A stretch of DNA of 64,000 bases from Xanthomonas sp. 3793 (GCF_024806835.1 NZ_JANTYU010000002.1:842233-906232), one strand, 5' to 3'; shown: positions 34,140 to 49,372, counted from the stretch's first letter. Numbers and translations are program-made. Notes: generated from the sequence alone by a model not told the origin.

Positions 34140-35642
34140 TCAGCGCGTTTCGTACATCGCCTTGACGTCGCGACGGAAGGCGGCCTGGCTGTCGGCGCGG
34201 TTGTAGAACATGTGGCCACCGGGATACTCGCGCACCTGCACGCGCGTGGGGTCGCCCATCGCCGGCATCTGATCCACGGTGAGCACCGAGCCCATGAACG
34301 GGCAGGAGAGATCGTTCCAGCCGTGCGCGATCAGCACGCGCAGCTTGGGGTCGATCGCCACCGATTGGCGCAGCTGCGTCACCGCGCCCTTGCGTAGTTC
34401 GTCGCCCCAGTCCCACGCCGAGTTGACCTCGTAATTGATCGCCTGATAGCGGGCATCGACCTTCCAGCCGACGATCCGGGTGACGAAGTCAACCATCGCG
34501 GTGGTGGTGGGCGCGATGATGCTGTCCAGCAGCGGGTCGCTGGCGCGCTGCGTGGGATCGTTGGGGAAGGGGTCGAAGGCGGTCACGTTGGCGTCGTAGC
34601 GGCTGCCCAGCTCGCCCTTGTCGCGAAACACCTCGCGCAGGTAGGCCTGGGTTTCCAGGCGTCCACCGGAGCGGCGTACATAGGCCGGATCCAGCCCGGT
34701 CATGCGTGTGACCTGCTGCAGCATCGCCTCGGTGGCCTGCGGGTCGGTGCGGCCTTTCATCAGCGCCACCGCATAGTCGCCGCGGGTGTAGTCGATCACC
34801 TGGCGCATCGCGCTGTCGCTGAGCTGGCCCTGGCGCTCCAGGTGCGCGGCGGCGATCGACGGCAAGGTCAGCATCCACGCCAGCGGCGAGACGTCGCTGT
34901 TGTCGTCCAGGGTCGGGTTGAGGAACGGCGAGACCAGCACCACGCCGTTCATCGCAACCCCGAGCCGGGTCTGCAGATACTGGGTGATGCGCGGGCCGCG
35001 GAAGCCGCCATAGCTTTCGCCGACCAGATACTTGCGCGTCTGCAGGCGGCGATTCTTCAGCAGCCAGTCGTAGATCACGCGCGAGAGATATTCCACGTCG
35101 GCCTGCGGGTTATAGAACTGCTTCTTGGCTTCGTCCTCGCCGATGAGCGCGCGGCTGAAGCCGGTGCCGACCGGGTCGATGAACACCAGGTCCGTGAAGT
35201 CCAGCCAGGTGCCCGGATTGTCGCGCAAGGTCGCCGGCGCGGACGCGCTGTCGCCTTCGGCGCCGAACCCGACCACCTTCGGCCCGATCGCGCCCATGTT
35301 CAGATAGACCGACGCCGCACCTGGTCCGCCGTTCAAGGCAAAGGTGACCGGGCGGTCCTTGCCGTCCACGGTGTAGGCGGTGAACACCACTTCGCCAGTG
35401 GTCTTGCCCTGCGCATCGCGCACCGGCAGCGTGCCGACGCTGGCGGTGTAACTCAGCGTGCGTCCGGCCAGGCGCGTGGTTTGCCGCACGCTGGTATCGG
35501 CCGGCAACGGCGCGGGTTTGGTCGCAACGGCATCGGCCTTGGCGTCGGGCTTGGAATCGGTCTTGCCGTCCTGCGCGGCGGCGAAGACCGGGACGCCGAG
35601 CAGCAGGCAGGCCAGCAGGCCGGTATGGAGCAAGGAGGGCAT
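34140..35642 (-). CDS. Secreted S10 serine carboxypeptidase-like peptidase
   Basis: 500 residues with a signal peptide (cleavage near FAAAQ, residue 23). The alpha/beta-hydrolase triad of family S10 is visible: Ser210 in VGESYGGFRG, Asp444 in HGWNDLSCPF and His477 in YPGGHMFY; FALNGGPGAASVYLNMGAIGP is the oxyanion-region signature. It should remove C-terminal residues from peptides in the periplasm or outside. A longer in-frame ORF to 35906 crosses the divergent gene and lacks a signal peptide, so 35642 is chosen. Confidence 0.88.
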   Translation of the reverse strand: MPSLLHTGLLACLLLGVPVFAAAQDGKTDSKPDAKADAVATKPAPLPADTSVRQTTRLAGRTLSYTASVGTLPVRDAQGKTTGEVVFTAYTVDGKDRPVTFALNGGPGAASVYLNMGAIGPKVVGFGAEGDSASAPATLRDNPGTWLDFTDLVFIDPVGTGFSRALIGEDEAKKQFYNPQADVEYLSRVIYDWLLKNRRLQTRKYLVGESYGGFRGPRITQYLQTRLGVAMNGVVLVSPFLNPTLDDNSDVSPLAWMLTLPSIAAAHLERQGQLSDSAMRQVIDYTRGDYAVALMKGRTDPQATEAMLQQVTRMTGLDPAYVRRSGGRLETQAYLREVFRDKGELGSRYDANVTAFDPFPNDPTQRASDPLLDSIIAPTTTAMVDFVTRIVGWKVDARYQAINYEVNSAWDWGDELRKGAVTQLRQSVAIDPKLRVLIAHGWNDLSCPFMGSVLTVDQMPAMGDPTRVQVREYPGGHMFYNRADSQAAFRRDVKAMYETR

Positions 35643-35726
35643 GGGCAATCGGCATTCGAACGGAAGAACGCTGATGCTAGGCCGCAGCACCGCGCGGTGG
35701 ATGTGCAAAAAGGCATGGCTGTCGCG

Positions 35727-35755
35727 CTGACCGATGCCGCACCGCTCGCTATCAT
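35727..35755 (+). promoter_or_regulatory. Predicted sigma-70 promoter for the CDP-diacylglycerol pyrophosphatase gene
   Basis: CTGACC (35727-35732), 17 bases, TATCAT (35750-35755). Four of six and five of six matches to consensus. Transcription near 35762 favours ATG 35782 over ATG 35767 as start. Confidence 0.35.
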
Positions 35756-35781
35756 GGCGCGCCCTGATGATCGAGCTGCAG

Positions 35782-36576
35782 ATGAGGCCTTGTGTCGTTC
35801 GCTCTGCCTGCGCCGTGGTGCTGTCGGTGGCCGGCTGTGCGGTGACGCCACCTGCGCCGGTACACCATGCCAGCGACCCGGATGCGTTATGGCGCATCGT
35901 CTCCACCCGCTGTTTGGCAGAGGCGTCGCGGCCACCCGATTGCGTTGCGGTGTGGTCGGATCCGGCGCGTCAGGCGGTGGTGTTGAAAGACCGTCACGGC
36001 CGCTTCCAATACCTGTTGGTGCCCAGTGTGCGGGTCAGCGGAATCGAAGACCCTGCGTTGCTACGCGCCGATGCGCCGAATTATTTCGCCAGTGCCTGGG
36101 AGGCGCGCAGCTTCGTGGCACAGGCGTTGCAGCGTCCGCTGCCCAGGCAATACGTGAGCCTTGCGTTGAACTCGCCGCACGGGCGCTCGCAGGAGCAGCT
36201 GCATATCCATATCGATTGCCTGCGTCCGGACGTGTACGCAGTACTGCAGCGTCAGCGCACCGGGATCGGCCCGGAGTGGCGCGCTTTGGCCGAGCCGCTG
36301 CTGGGCCATGCGTATCTGGCCAGGACGCTGCAAGGCGAGGCGCTGGACCAGGATCCGGTTCGCCTGCTCGCAGCCACGCTGCCTGCCGATGCCAGCTTGC
36401 GCGATTACTCGCTGGTGGTGGCCGGCGCGCAACTGCAGGACGGGCGACCTGGATTCATCCTGCTGGCAACGCGGCAGGATGCGCACAGCGGTAACCGTGC
36501 CAGCGGCGAGGAAGTGCAGGACCACGCCTGCTCACTGGTGACCGGTGCGACCCGGGTGTTGCCCGGGGTGCGCTGA
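35782..36576 (+). CDS. cdh: CDP-diacylglycerol pyrophosphatase family protein
   Basis: About 264 residues. Starts with a signal ending VAGCAV, a likely lipoprotein box with Cys19. The HIT-like catalytic stretch SQEQLHIHIDCLRP carries the H-x-H of the Cdh family, which hydrolyses CDP-diacylglycerol to phosphatidate and CMP; CLVP-type VLKDRHGRFQYLLVP and PNYFASAWEARSF are also family features. ATG 35734 and 35767 are in-frame alternatives. Divergent from the carboxypeptidase gene. Confidence 0.8.
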   Translation: MRPCVVRSACAVVLSVAGCAVTPPAPVHHASDPDALWRIVSTRCLAEASRPPDCVAVWSDPARQAVVLKDRHGRFQYLLVPSVRVSGIEDPALLRADAPNYFASAWEARSFVAQALQRPLPRQYVSLALNSPHGRSQEQLHIHIDCLRPDVYAVLQRQRTGIGPEWRALAEPLLGHAYLARTLQGEALDQDPVRLLAATLPADASLRDYSLVVAGAQLQDGRPGFILLATRQDAHSGNRASGEEVQDHACSLVTGATRVLPGVR

Positions 36577-36809
36577 CGGAGCGACAGGGCCGCACCTCAT
36601 CTGGTACGGATGCCGGCAAGGTGCTGCGTGGCGGTCCAGGCAGATGGATCGCTGCCGGTGGATGGCGGTGATCCATCGCCGTACCGTCATCGCCCTGCCT
36701 GCGTTGCCTGGTAACCAGGCGTGCGGCGAGGCCGCTTGGCGGCGCGCTTCATTGGCAAGCGCGCCCAGCACGCCCTCTCTGTGCTGAGTGAGGGCATGTT
36801 TGCCGGGCT

Positions 36810-38699
<1,890 letters not shown>

Positions 38700-38861
38700 G
38701 CATCTCGTCGGCACGTGAAACGACGCGCAAGTGTGGGGGCAGAACCGATTTTTTGCACGCGACAGGCGTTCAGTGCAGGGCGGGGTGCGGCTGGATACCC
38801 TGGCGTTGGATTCGGAACCAAACGTCCCCACCTGAGGATGTCACCGAAACCGGAGGACACC

Positions 38862-39104
38862 ATGAAGTTCAAGCACATCCTGATGCTCACCCTCGGTGCC
38901 GCCGCAGTGGCCGCGCTTCCTGCGTTGGCCCAGGCCGCTCCTCAGCAGGCCGGGCAGGGCGCCACCGCCCAGAAAAGCGACGACGCCAAGGCCAAGACCG
39001 ACGCCGAGCGCAAGGCCGAGCGCCGCGCTACCGCTGCCGCGCAAAAGCCCAAGGCCGACAGCGCGCCGCGCGAGGAAGAGGAAGAAGAGAAACCCGCACG
39101 CTAA
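38862..39104 (+). CDS. Small secreted Ala/Lys/Glu-rich protein
   Basis: 80 residues. A signal peptide (KHILMLTLGAAAVAALPALAQA) is followed by a low-complexity charged mature part of about 56 residues, with many Lys, Asp and Ala and a run of six Glu before the end. A good ribosome site, GGAGGACACC, precedes ATG 38862, and a perfect 12-base hairpin follows the gene, so it is a real single-gene unit. Function unknown. Confidence 0.72.
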   Translation: MKFKHILMLTLGAAAVAALPALAQAAPQQAGQGATAQKSDDAKAKTDAERKAERRATAAAQKPKADSAPREEEEEEKPAR

Positions 39105-39133
39105 GGCATCTGCGCAGCGTTACGTGGTCCACG

Positions 39134-39159
39134 GACGCCCCGGCCTCGGCCGGGGCGTC
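39134..39159 (+). terminator. Hairpin terminator after the small secreted protein
   Basis: GACGCCCCGGCC, TC, GGCCGGGGCGTC: a perfect 12-base inverted repeat, followed by TGTATTT. The strongest terminator-like hairpin in the window. Confidence 0.75.
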
Positions 39160-39219
39160 TGTATTTACGCGTTGTTGCGCGCATTTGCCGTGTGAGACCG
39201 CCCGGTCGTCACGCAGCCC

Positions 39220-40940
<1,721 letters not shown>

Positions 40941-40943
40941 GTT

Positions 40944-41119
40944 CCTTCTCCCATCGGGAGAAGGTGCCCTGAAGGGGCGGATGAGGGGGCGCCGCAACAC
41001 ACTGAAAGATTGCCATGATGAACGCGTCGCCACGCGCCAGCCAGGGCAAACCATCTGGTCTTATAAGCGCTTTCAAACCTTCCCCTCACCCCAGCCCCTC
41101 TCCCGATCGGAGAGGGGCT
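40944..41119 (+). repeat. Hairpin-bounded intergenic repeat, copy 1
   Basis: About 176 bases. Left border CCTTCTCCCATCGGGAGAAGG (perfect-type palindrome at 40944), right border GCCCCTCTCCCGATCGGAGAGGGGC (41094-41118). The inner part is nearly identical to copy 2 (CGCCGCAACACACTGAA; CGCGCCAGCCAGGGCAAACC; AAGCGCTTTCAAACC). Resembles the paired REP-like elements scattered in xanthomonad genomes. Confidence 0.85.
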
Positions 41120-41143
41120 AAGATCAAAAACGGGTGGTTAATT

Positions 41144-41322
41144 CCCTTTTCCCACTGGGAGAAGGTGCCCCGTAGGGGCGGATGAGGGGCGCCGCAACAC
41201 ACTGAAGGATTGAAGCCATGATGAACGCGCCGCCACGCGCCAGCCAGGGCAAACCATCTGGCCTTATTAAGCGCTTTCAAACCTTCCCCTCACCCCAACC
41301 CCTCTCCCGACGGGAGAGGGGC
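41144..41322 (+). repeat. Hairpin-bounded intergenic repeat, copy 2
   Basis: About 179 bases, same orientation as copy 1, 25 bases further on. Left border CCCTTTTCCCACTGGGAGAAGG is less perfect; right border CCCCTCTCCCGACGGGAGAGGGG (41299-41321) is followed by CTTTACT and might also act as terminator. It ends about 20 bases before the kdsA start. Confidence 0.85.
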
Positions 41323-41342
41323 TTTACTCAATAGGTGACCTG

Positions 41343-42173
41343 ATGAAACTGTGTGACTTTGAAGTCGGCCTCGACCAGCCGTTGTTCCTGATTGCAGGCC
41401 CCTGCGTGATCGAGTCGATGCAGCTGCAGCTCGACGTAGCCGGCAAGCTCAAGGAGATCACCGGCAAGCTGGGGATCAACTTCATCTTCAAGTCGAGCTT
41501 CGACAAGGCCAATCGCACCTCGGGCACCAGCTTCCGCGGCCCCGGCCTGGAAGAAGGCCTGAAGGTGCTGGCTGCGGTGAAGCAGCAGATCGGCGTGCCG
41601 GTGCTCACCGACGTGCACGAATACACCCCGATGAACGAGGTCGCCGCCGTCGTCGACGTGCTGCAGACCCCGGCCTTCCTGGTGCGGCAGACCGACTTCA
41701 TCAAGAACGTCTGCGCCGCCGGCAAGCCGGTGAACATCAAGAAGGGCCAGTTCCTGGCGCCGTGGGACATGAAGCCGGTGGTGGACAAGGCCAAGTCGAC
41801 CGGCAACGAGCAGATCATGGTCTGCGAACGTGGCGCCTCGTTCGGCTACAACAACCTGGTCAGCGACATGCGTTCGCTCAGCGTCATGCGCGATACCGGC
41901 TGCCCGGTGGTGTTCGATGCCACTCATTCGGTGCAGTTGCCGGGCGGGCAGGGCAGCAGCTCCGGCGGCCAGCGCGAGTTCGTGCCGGTGCTGGCGCGCG
42001 CGGCCGTGGCCGTGGGTATTTCCGGCCTGTTCGCCGAAACCCATCCGGATCCGTCCAAGGCGCTGTCCGATGGTCCCAATGCGTGGCCGCTCGATCGCAT
42101 GGAAGAGCTGCTGGAAACGCTGATGGAGCTGGATGCAGTGACCAAGAAGCACGGGTTCGCGCGCTTCGCATGA
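41343..42173 (+). CDS. kdsA: 2-dehydro-3-deoxyphosphooctonate aldolase (KDO-8-P synthase)
   Basis: 276 residues. Condenses arabinose-5-phosphate with PEP to KDO-8-phosphate for lipopolysaccharide inner core. Seen: [54 protein letters not shown] and [26 protein letters not shown] lacks the Cys11-type metal ligand pattern difference I cannot settle by eye. First of an operon-like run to ispF; overlaps the next small gene by four bases. Confidence 0.96.
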   Translation: MKLCDFEVGLDQPLFLIAGPCVIESMQLQLDVAGKLKEITGKLGINFIFKSSFDKANRTSGTSFRGPGLEEGLKVLAAVKQQIGVPVLTDVHEYTPMNEVAAVVDVLQTPAFLVRQTDFIKNVCAAGKPVNIKKGQFLAPWDMKPVVDKAKSTGNEQIMVCERGASFGYNNLVSDMRSLSVMRDTGCPVVFDATHSVQLPGGQGSSSGGQREFVPVLARAAVAVGISGLFAETHPDPSKALSDGPNAWPLDRMEELLETLMELDAVTKKHGFARFA

Positions 42174-42532
42174 GTTCCGATCCGTGGGCGTTGGCGGCAT
42201 CGCGTCGCCAGCGCCGCCACTGGCGGCACTGGCCCTGGGGCTGGATGGCGCTGGGCCTATCGCTCGCTGCATGGGCCTGCCTGGCCGTCATGGCCTTCCT
42301 GGTGACTGCCAGCATCGGCATGCCGGGCGACGGCAACCATGCGATGCAGGCTACGCGCACGCCGATGCTCGTGACGTTGCTGACAGGCGCGTTGCTGACG
42401 CTGGGCGGTCTTGTCGCCAGCCCGGTCGCGTTCTCGCTGCGTCGCCAGCCAGGCGCTGCCGCCACGGGCTTGGCGCTGCTGTTGCTCCTGCTACTGCTGT
42501 TTTGCGCTTCGCTGCCGGGCCTGAGGGCCTAG
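42170..42532 (+). CDS. Small two-to-three-helix membrane protein
   Basis: 120 residues, unrecognised. A basic N-terminus ([11 protein letters not shown]) leads into a helix at about 25-48, a second at about 65-85 and a third at about 95-115. ATGA overlap with kdsA supports translation. Function unknown; its place between kdsA and eno gives no direct clue. Confidence 0.65.
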   Translation: MSSDPWALAASRRQRRHWRHWPWGWMALGLSLAAWACLAVMAFLVTASIGMPGDGNHAMQATRTPMLVTLLTGALLTLGGLVASPVAFSLRRQPGAAATGLALLLLLLLLFCASLPGLRA

Positions 42533-43948
<1,416 letters not shown>

Positions 43949-43951
43949 GCC

Positions 43952-44317
43952 GTGCGCAACTGGCGCTGGCTACTGCTGGTGCTGGCGGTGCTGCTGGCTT
44001 GGCTGCAGTACCGCTTCTGGTTCGGGCCTGGGAATTCCGGTGAAGTGATGATGCTGGAAGCCCAGGTCGCGCATCAGACACAGGACAACGAAGGTCTGCG
44101 CCAACGCAACCAGGCGTTGGCAGCAGAGGTGAAGGATTTGAAGGACGGCGAGGAGGCAATCGAAGAGCGCGCACGCAGCGAGCTGGGCATGATCAAACCG
44201 GGCGAGACGTTCTATCGCGTGGTCGAGGATGCACCGCCACTGCCTGCCGCAACGCCCGAAGCGACACCTGTGCCGGCCACGTCCGATCCTGCATCCGCAA
44301 CGGAACCGCATCCATGA
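43952..44317 (+). CDS. ftsB: Cell division protein FtsB
   Basis: 121 residues from a GTG. One N-terminal membrane helix ([20 protein letters not shown]), a periplasmic coiled coil ([28 protein letters not shown]) and the conserved [22 protein letters not shown] end. It links FtsL and FtsQ at the septum. The last 25 residues form a Pro/Ala/Thr-rich tail beyond the E. coli length. Overlaps ispD by four bases, the usual proteobacterial order. Confidence 0.92.
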   Translation: MRNWRWLLLVLAVLLAWLQYRFWFGPGNSGEVMMLEAQVAHQTQDNEGLRQRNQALAAEVKDLKDGEEAIEERARSELGMIKPGETFYRVVEDAPPLPAATPEATPVPATSDPASATEPHP

Positions 44318-45117
44318 CCGGCTCGATCTGGGCCATCGTGCCGGCCGCAGGGCGCGGCACGCGATTTGGTGCTGCGCTTCCCAAGCAATATCTGCCGGCA
44401 GCGGGCCAACCGCTGATGGCCTACACGTTGGCAGCGCTAGCTGCGCATCCGGCGGTCGCCGGCATCCTGGTGGCGATTGCACCGGGCGATGCCGACTGGC
44501 CGGGCTGGACGTCGGTGCAGTCCAAGCCCGTAGTGACCTGCGTGGGCGGTGCCACGCGCGCAGCCTCGGTGCTGGCGGGCTTGCTGGCCCTGCCGGAGAG
44601 CGTGCGGGCCGACGACTTTGTGCTGGTGCACGATGCCGCGCGCCCGAATCTGGCGCTGGCAGATCTGGACCGGCTGCTGGAAATCGGTCGCGGCGACCCG
44701 GTCGGTGCGATCCTGGCCGCACCGGTGCGCGACACCCTCAAGCGTGCCGGCGACGATGGCGGTATCGACGGCACCGAGCCACGCGAGCGCTTGTGGCGTG
44801 CGCTGACACCGCAGCTGTTTCGGCGTCATCAGCTTATCCGTGGTCTCAATGAAGCATCGGCTGCCGGCGTCGACGTCACCGACGAGGCCATGGCGATGGA
44901 GCGGCTCGGGCTGCGTCCGTTGCTGGTGGAGGGCGCCGAGGACAACTTCAAGATCACCACGCCGGCGGATCTGGCGCGCTTCGAGTTCGAACTTGTACGC
45001 CGCGGCGTTGCGGTCGATGCCGACCCCGCCGCTGCGCCCGCCGATGAGGCTGCGCCATCCGCGCGCGGCGATGCCGGGCTGGCTGTCGTTGCCAACGACG
45101 GCAACGACGCCTCTTAA
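44314..45117 (+). CDS. ispD: 2-C-methyl-D-erythritol 4-phosphate cytidylyltransferase
   Basis: 267 residues. MEP-pathway step 3, joining CTP and MEP. Seen: [26 protein letters not shown] (CTP-binding loop with Arg and Lys), [18 protein letters not shown] and [11 protein letters not shown], then [20 protein letters not shown]. The C-terminal 35 residues are an Ala/Asp-rich extension past the usual end. Followed by ispF after 17 bases. Confidence 0.95.
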   Translation: MTGSIWAIVPAAGRGTRFGAALPKQYLPAAGQPLMAYTLAALAAHPAVAGILVAIAPGDADWPGWTSVQSKPVVTCVGGATRAASVLAGLLALPESVRADDFVLVHDAARPNLALADLDRLLEIGRGDPVGAILAAPVRDTLKRAGDDGGIDGTEPRERLWRALTPQLFRRHQLIRGLNEASAAGVDVTDEAMAMERLGLRPLLVEGAEDNFKITTPADLARFEFELVRRGVAVDADPAAAPADEAAPSARGDAGLAVVANDGNDAS

Positions 45118-45134
45118 ATCACCACAGGTTTTCC

Positions 45135-45626
45135 ATGTCCTTCAATTTCCGAATCGGCCAGGGCTATGACGTGCATGCGTTCGGCGATGGCGACCACGTG
45201 ATGCTCGGCGGTGTGCGCGTCGCGCATAGCCAGGGCGTGCTTGCGCATAGCGATGGCGACGTGGTGTTGCACGCGCTGTGCGATGCGATGCTGGGTGGGT
45301 TGGCGCTGGGCGATATCGGCCAGCACTTTCCGCCGTCCGACGCGCGCTGGAAGGACGCCGACAGCGCGCAGTTTCTGCAGCATTGCGATCAGTTGTTGCG
45401 CGAGCGCGGCTGGCGCGTGGGCAATGCCGACATCACCGTGATCTGCGAGCGACCCAAGGTTGGCCCGCATGCACTGGCAATGCGCGAACGCATCGCCGGG
45501 CTGCTCGGCATCGAACTCGATGCAGTCAGCGTCAAGGCCACCACCAGCGAAAAGCTCGGCTTCACCGGTCGCGGCGAAGGCATTGCCGCGCAGGCAGCGG
45601 TGCTGCTGGGCAAGATCGCTATGTAG
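45135..45626 (+). CDS. ispF: 2-C-methyl-D-erythritol 2,4-cyclodiphosphate synthase
   Basis: 163 residues. MEP-pathway step 5; trimeric zinc enzyme. Seen: [21 protein letters not shown] with the Asp and His metal ligands, [29 protein letters not shown], and [24 protein letters not shown], the signature region. Standalone, directly after ispD. Confidence 0.96.
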   Translation: MSFNFRIGQGYDVHAFGDGDHVMLGGVRVAHSQGVLAHSDGDVVLHALCDAMLGGLALGDIGQHFPPSDARWKDADSAQFLQHCDQLLRERGWRVGNADITVICERPKVGPHALAMRERIAGLLGIELDAVSVKATTSEKLGFTGRGEGIAAQAAVLLGKIAM

Positions 45627-45750
45627 GCGTTACGAACAAGATCTGGCGAACATGCTTCAGTTGGACGTGCGCAGCGGGCGCCCGGTGCAACGATCGCATG
45701 AGCGGCTTCTGTTGCATCCAGCGCCGGTCGCGGCCGTCTGTCGGCCACCA

Positions 45751-45768
45751 CAGCCGGTTTGCCGGCTG
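45751..45768 (+). terminator. Hairpin after ispF, possible terminator
   Basis: CAGCCGG, TTTG, CCGGCTG: perfect 7-base stem with a tetraloop, in the 250-base gap between ispF and truD. No U tract follows, so it may only stabilise the 3' end or be incidental. Confidence 0.35.
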
Positions 45769-45876
45769 CACTAAACTGCACTTCTGCATGCCGGGGTCGC
45801 CGGCGCGCATCACCACATTCGACGCCGCACTCCCGGCACACAGCGCACGATGCGTCGGCGCGAGGCAAACCACACC

Positions 45877-46980
45877 ATGAGCGAGACGTCCCTCCTGCCA
45901 CGCGCGCACGGCGCTGCGGTCCTTGGCGCGGCAATGCGCAGCACGCCGGAAGATTTCCAGGTCGACGAACTGCCGTCGTTCGAGCCGTCCGGCGAAGGCG
46001 AGCACCTGTTGCTCACCATTCGCAAGCGCGGCCAGAACACCGCCCATATCGCCAGACAGCTTGCGCAGTGGGCGGGCATCGCGGAGATGGGCGTCAGTTA
46101 TGCCGGGCTGAAGGATCGTCATGCAGTGACCACGCAACGTTTCAGCGTGCACCTGCCCAAGCGCATCGCGCCGGACCTCGCCACGCTCGACGATGCGCAG
46201 ATGCAGGTGGTCCACAGCACCTGGCATAACCGCAAGCTGCAGCGCGGCGCGCTGCTGGGCAATCGCTTCGTGCTGACCTTGCGTCAGGTGCAGGGCGAGC
46301 GCGACGCCATCGAGAAACGCTTGCAGTCGATCGCCGCACGCGGGATTCCGAACTGGTTCGGCGAACAGCGCTTCGGGCGCGATGGCGGCAACGTGGCTTC
46401 TGCGTTGGCGATGTTCGGTTACCTGCAGGAGGCCGACGGCACCTTGGTGCCGACGCCGAAGCGGCGTCTGCGCAACGATCAGCGCTCGATCCTGCTGTCT
46501 GCGGCGCGCTCGGCGCTGTTCAATCGCGTGCTGACCGCGCGCGTGGAGCAGGGCAGCTGGGATGCGGCGCTGGATGGCGAGGCGTGGATGCTGGATGGCT
46601 CGCGCAGCGTGTTCGGCCCCGAACCCTGGAGCGAGGTGCTGGCCGAGCGGCTGGCGCGCTTCGACATCCACCCCAGTGGCCCGCTGTGGGGCGCGGGCGA
46701 GCTGCGTTGTACCGATCAGGCCGCGGCGGTGGAGCAGGGCGCGTTATCGGATAGGCAATCGGAGGTGTTGCGCCAGGGGCTGGAAGCGGCCGGACTGAAA
46801 CAGGAGCGCCGCGCGTTGCGTCTGCGTCCGCAGGATCTGGAATACCGCTGGCTGGACGGGCGGGCCTTGCAGGTGGAATTCGCTCTGCCGCCAGGCTGCT
46901 ACGCCACTGCAGTGCTGTGGGAACTCGGCGATGTCAGCGATGCCGGTCGTGCCGCGGCAACCACGCGCGCCGACGACTAA
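45877..46980 (+). CDS. truD: tRNA pseudouridine(13) synthase
   Basis: 367 residues. Makes pseudouridine 13 in tRNA-Glu. The TruD signature [19 protein letters not shown] holds the catalytic Asp80; [15 protein letters not shown] before it and [18 protein letters not shown] after it are also typical. ATG 45877 is chosen as family start; the ORF extends in frame to 45850 without support. Confidence 0.94.
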   Translation: MSETSLLPRAHGAAVLGAAMRSTPEDFQVDELPSFEPSGEGEHLLLTIRKRGQNTAHIARQLAQWAGIAEMGVSYAGLKDRHAVTTQRFSVHLPKRIAPDLATLDDAQMQVVHSTWHNRKLQRGALLGNRFVLTLRQVQGERDAIEKRLQSIAARGIPNWFGEQRFGRDGGNVASALAMFGYLQEADGTLVPTPKRRLRNDQRSILLSAARSALFNRVLTARVEQGSWDAALDGEAWMLDGSRSVFGPEPWSEVLAERLARFDIHPSGPLWGAGELRCTDQAAAVEQGALSDRQSEVLRQGLEAAGLKQERRALRLRPQDLEYRWLDGRALQVEFALPPGCYATAVLWELGDVSDAGRAAATTRADD

Positions 46981-47258
46981 GCGTCCTCAGGCAAGTCGTC
47001 AAATCCCGCACGCACAACAGCAGTGCGCGTTCCCGCAGCAGCGGGCCCGGCCGCGACCCGCGCTGCCGACAGCCTGCCAGACGCACACAGGTGCCGTTGC
47101 CTGCGAAGCACGACGACCTGCGCAGCGAACGCCGGGGAAGGAAGATGGGCGTCGCAAAGCAGGCGTCAGGGCTGCATGCGCATGGATCGCGACTCGTCTC
47201 GGCACGATCTCTGCCTGCCAGACGGCAGGGTCGCCAGCGCCTGCCCCATGCATCGCCA

Positions 47259-47798
47259 CTACCGCCGCGCCAACAACACCAGTAACGCACCGGTACCGCC
47301 CTGGGTCGGCGGTGCCGAATGAAATGCCAGCACATCGTTGCGCTGGCGCAGCAGGCGGTCCATCAGGTTCTTGAGGACTGGCGCGCCGTTGTCCGACTGC
47401 AGGCCCTTGCCGTGGATGATGCGTACGCAGCCATGTTCGTGCGCATGCGCCTCCAGCAGGAATTGCCGCAGCAACGCTTCGGCCTGCGCTGCGGTGGCGC
47501 CATGCAGGTCCAGTTCGTCCTGCACCGAAAACTGCCCGCGCTTGAGGCGTTGGAACAGACGGGTGGGAAGATTCTCGCGGCGATAGCTGGCCGTGTCGCC
47601 GGCTTCCAGCGGCGCGCTGTCGCGCAGCAATCGTGCGAATTCGGTATGCGCTTGCGCCTCGTCGCGCTCGGCCATGCGCGCGCGCGGCTTCGGGCGCGGT
47701 TTGGCATTGGCCGGTGGCGCGACTTCGCGGATCGGCTTGACCGTGCCGATCGCCGCGCGGAACAGCGCGCCGTCGTCTTCGTCTTCAGGGTGTGACAT
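47259..47798 (-). CDS. Smr-domain protein
   Basis: 179 residues. The C-terminal Smr domain (about 95-179) shows [21 protein letters not shown], the HGKG loop in [12 protein letters not shown] and a final [12 protein letters not shown]. Stand-alone Smr proteins are putative DNA or RNA nicking nucleases; target unknown. ATG 47798 is chosen over the longer ORF to 47864, which would overlap the surE promoter region. Divergent from surE. Confidence 0.85.
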   Translation of the reverse strand: MSHPEDEDDGALFRAAIGTVKPIREVAPPANAKPRPKPRARMAERDEAQAHTEFARLLRDSAPLEAGDTASYRRENLPTRLFQRLKRGQFSVQDELDLHGATAAQAEALLRQFLLEAHAHEHGCVRIIHGKGLQSDNGAPVLKNLMDRLLRQRNDVLAFHSAPPTQGGTGALLVLLARR

Positions 47799-47897
47799 CG
47801 GTACAGCGTAACCGCTCCAACCCCAGACACGCGCGAAGATCAAGCGGCAAGCGCATGGACGCATCCGGTATCATGGCCGGGTTTTCCGAGGAGTCTC

Positions 47898-48677
47898 ATG
47901 CGCGTACTGGTTAGCAACGACGACGGTGTCGACGCCCCCGGCATCCAGATCCTGGCCGAGGCGTTGCGGCACGCCGGTCATGAAGTGATGGTGGTCGCGC
48001 CCGATCGCGACCGCTCCGGCGCCAGCAATTCGCTGACGCTGGATGTGCCGATCCGCACCCGCCGCATCGACGCGCAGACCTGCGCGGTGGCCGGTACACC
48101 CACCGACTGCGTGCATCTGGCGCTCACCGGCATGCTGGATTACGACCCCGACATCGTGGTCTCCGGCATCAATAATTCAGCCAATCTCGGCGACGACGTG
48201 ATCTATTCCGGCACCGTGTCTGCCGCGATGGAAGGCCGCTTCCTCGGCCTGCCTGCGGTCGCGGTGTCGCTGGTCACGCACAATCACCAAGCGGATCACT
48301 ACGAGACCGCCGCGCGCGCCGCAGTGGAAATCGTCGCGCGGCTCAAGGCCGACCCACTGCCGGCCGACACCATCCTCAACGTCAACGTGCCGGATCTGGC
48401 GTGGTCGGATGTGCTCGGTTTCGAAGTCACCCGGCTGGGCAACCGGCATCGCTCCGAGCCCTGCGTGCCGCAGCAGGACCCGCGCGGCCGCACCGTGTAC
48501 TGGATCGGCCCGGCCGGTCCGGAGCAGGACGCCGGCGCCGGCACCGATTTCCATGCCGTGCGCACCGGGCATATCTCGATCACGCCGATCCATGTCGATC
48601 TCACCCGTTACCAGGCGCTGGAGACGGTGGCCGGCTGGGTAGGCGGGCTGACTGCTGCGCTGGACGGCCCGGCATGA
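47898..48677 (+). CDS. surE: 5'/3'-nucleotidase SurE
   Basis: 259 residues. Metal-dependent nucleoside monophosphatase. Seen: [16 protein letters not shown] with the DD metal site, [30 protein letters not shown] and [31 protein letters not shown] overlap with pcm reproduces the conserved surE-pcm pair. Confidence 0.96.
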   Translation: MRVLVSNDDGVDAPGIQILAEALRHAGHEVMVVAPDRDRSGASNSLTLDVPIRTRRIDAQTCAVAGTPTDCVHLALTGMLDYDPDIVVSGINNSANLGDDVIYSGTVSAAMEGRFLGLPAVAVSLVTHNHQADHYETAARAAVEIVARLKADPLPADTILNVNVPDLAWSDVLGFEVTRLGNRHRSEPCVPQQDPRGRTVYWIGPAGPEQDAGAGTDFHAVRTGHISITPIHVDLTRYQALETVAGWVGGLTAALDGPA

Positions 48678-49354
48678 CACCGAGGCTGCGCATGCTGCAA
48701 CCGGAGTCGGTCGGCATCGGCATGACCTCGCAGCGCGTGCGCGACCGTCTGGTCGAGCGCCTGCGCGAGGCCGGCATCCAGGACGAAGCCACCCTCAATG
48801 CCATGCGCACCGTCCCGCGTCATCTGTTCATCGATGAAGCGCTGGCCTCGCGCGCCTATGAAGACACTGCATTGCCGATCGGCCATGGCCAGACCATCTC
48901 GCAGCCGTGGGTGGTCGCGCGCATGACCGAGGCAGTGCTGCAGGTCGGCCCGACCAAGGTGCTGGAAGTGGGTACCGGCTCCGGCTACCAGGGCGCGATC
49001 CTGGCCGCGCTGGGCCTGGAGGTCTACACCGTCGAGCGCATCGGCGACCTGCTGCGACAGGCGCGCAAGCGCTTCCGCCATCTGGGCATGAACGTGCGCA
49101 GCAAGCACGACGATGGCCGCATCGGCTGGCCCGAGCACGGCCCCTACGATGCCATCGTGGTCACCGCCGCTGCGCCGGCCCTGGTGGATGCGCTGGTCGA
49201 TCAACTGGCGGTCGGCGGGCGCCTGGTCGCCCCGGTCGGTGGCGCCTCCTCGCAGTCGCTGGTGCAGCTCACCCGCGCTGCCGATGGCGATATCGAGCAG
49301 CAGGTTCTGGCGCCGGTCACGTTCGTCCCGCTGTTGTCGGGCATGCTGGATTGA
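48674..49354 (+). CDS. pcm: Protein-L-isoaspartate O-methyltransferase
   Basis: 226 residues. Repairs isoaspartyl residues with SAM. Signatures: [44 protein letters not shown] and [22 protein letters not shown], ending with FVPLLSGM. An in-frame longer ORF from 48401 lies inside surE and is rejected. Followed 18 bases later by a YqaA-like gene. Confidence 0.95.
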   Translation: MTPRLRMLQPESVGIGMTSQRVRDRLVERLREAGIQDEATLNAMRTVPRHLFIDEALASRAYEDTALPIGHGQTISQPWVVARMTEAVLQVGPTKVLEVGTGSGYQGAILAALGLEVYTVERIGDLLRQARKRFRHLGMNVRSKHDDGRIGWPEHGPYDAIVVTAAAPALVDALVDQLAVGGRLVAPVGGASSQSLVQLTRAADGDIEQQVLAPVTFVPLLSGMLD

Positions 49355-49372
49355 TCCCATGAGAGTTCCTCG

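Larger units (their letters stand above)
40941..41342. other. pyrG-kdsA gap filled by tandem repeats
   Basis: 402 bases made almost wholly of two tandem copies of a hairpin-bounded repeat (listed separately). Small open frames here (for example with RWFALAGAWRRVHHG in both copies) are products of the repeat and are not annotated. Confidence 0.75.

Noticed and set aside
36772..36795. GCCCTC...GAGGGC hairpin after parE
   Set aside because: Six-base stem with a 12-base loop and no U tract on the parE strand; too weak for a terminator call.
41086..41280. Small proteins with RWFALAGAWRRVHHG in both repeat copies
   Set aside because: They exist only because the intergenic repeat is open in that frame; starts and ends fall in hairpins.
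47869..47874. TATCAT words before surE (and at 51660 before rlmE) as -10 boxes
   Set aside because: No fitting -35 block 16-18 bases upstream in either case.
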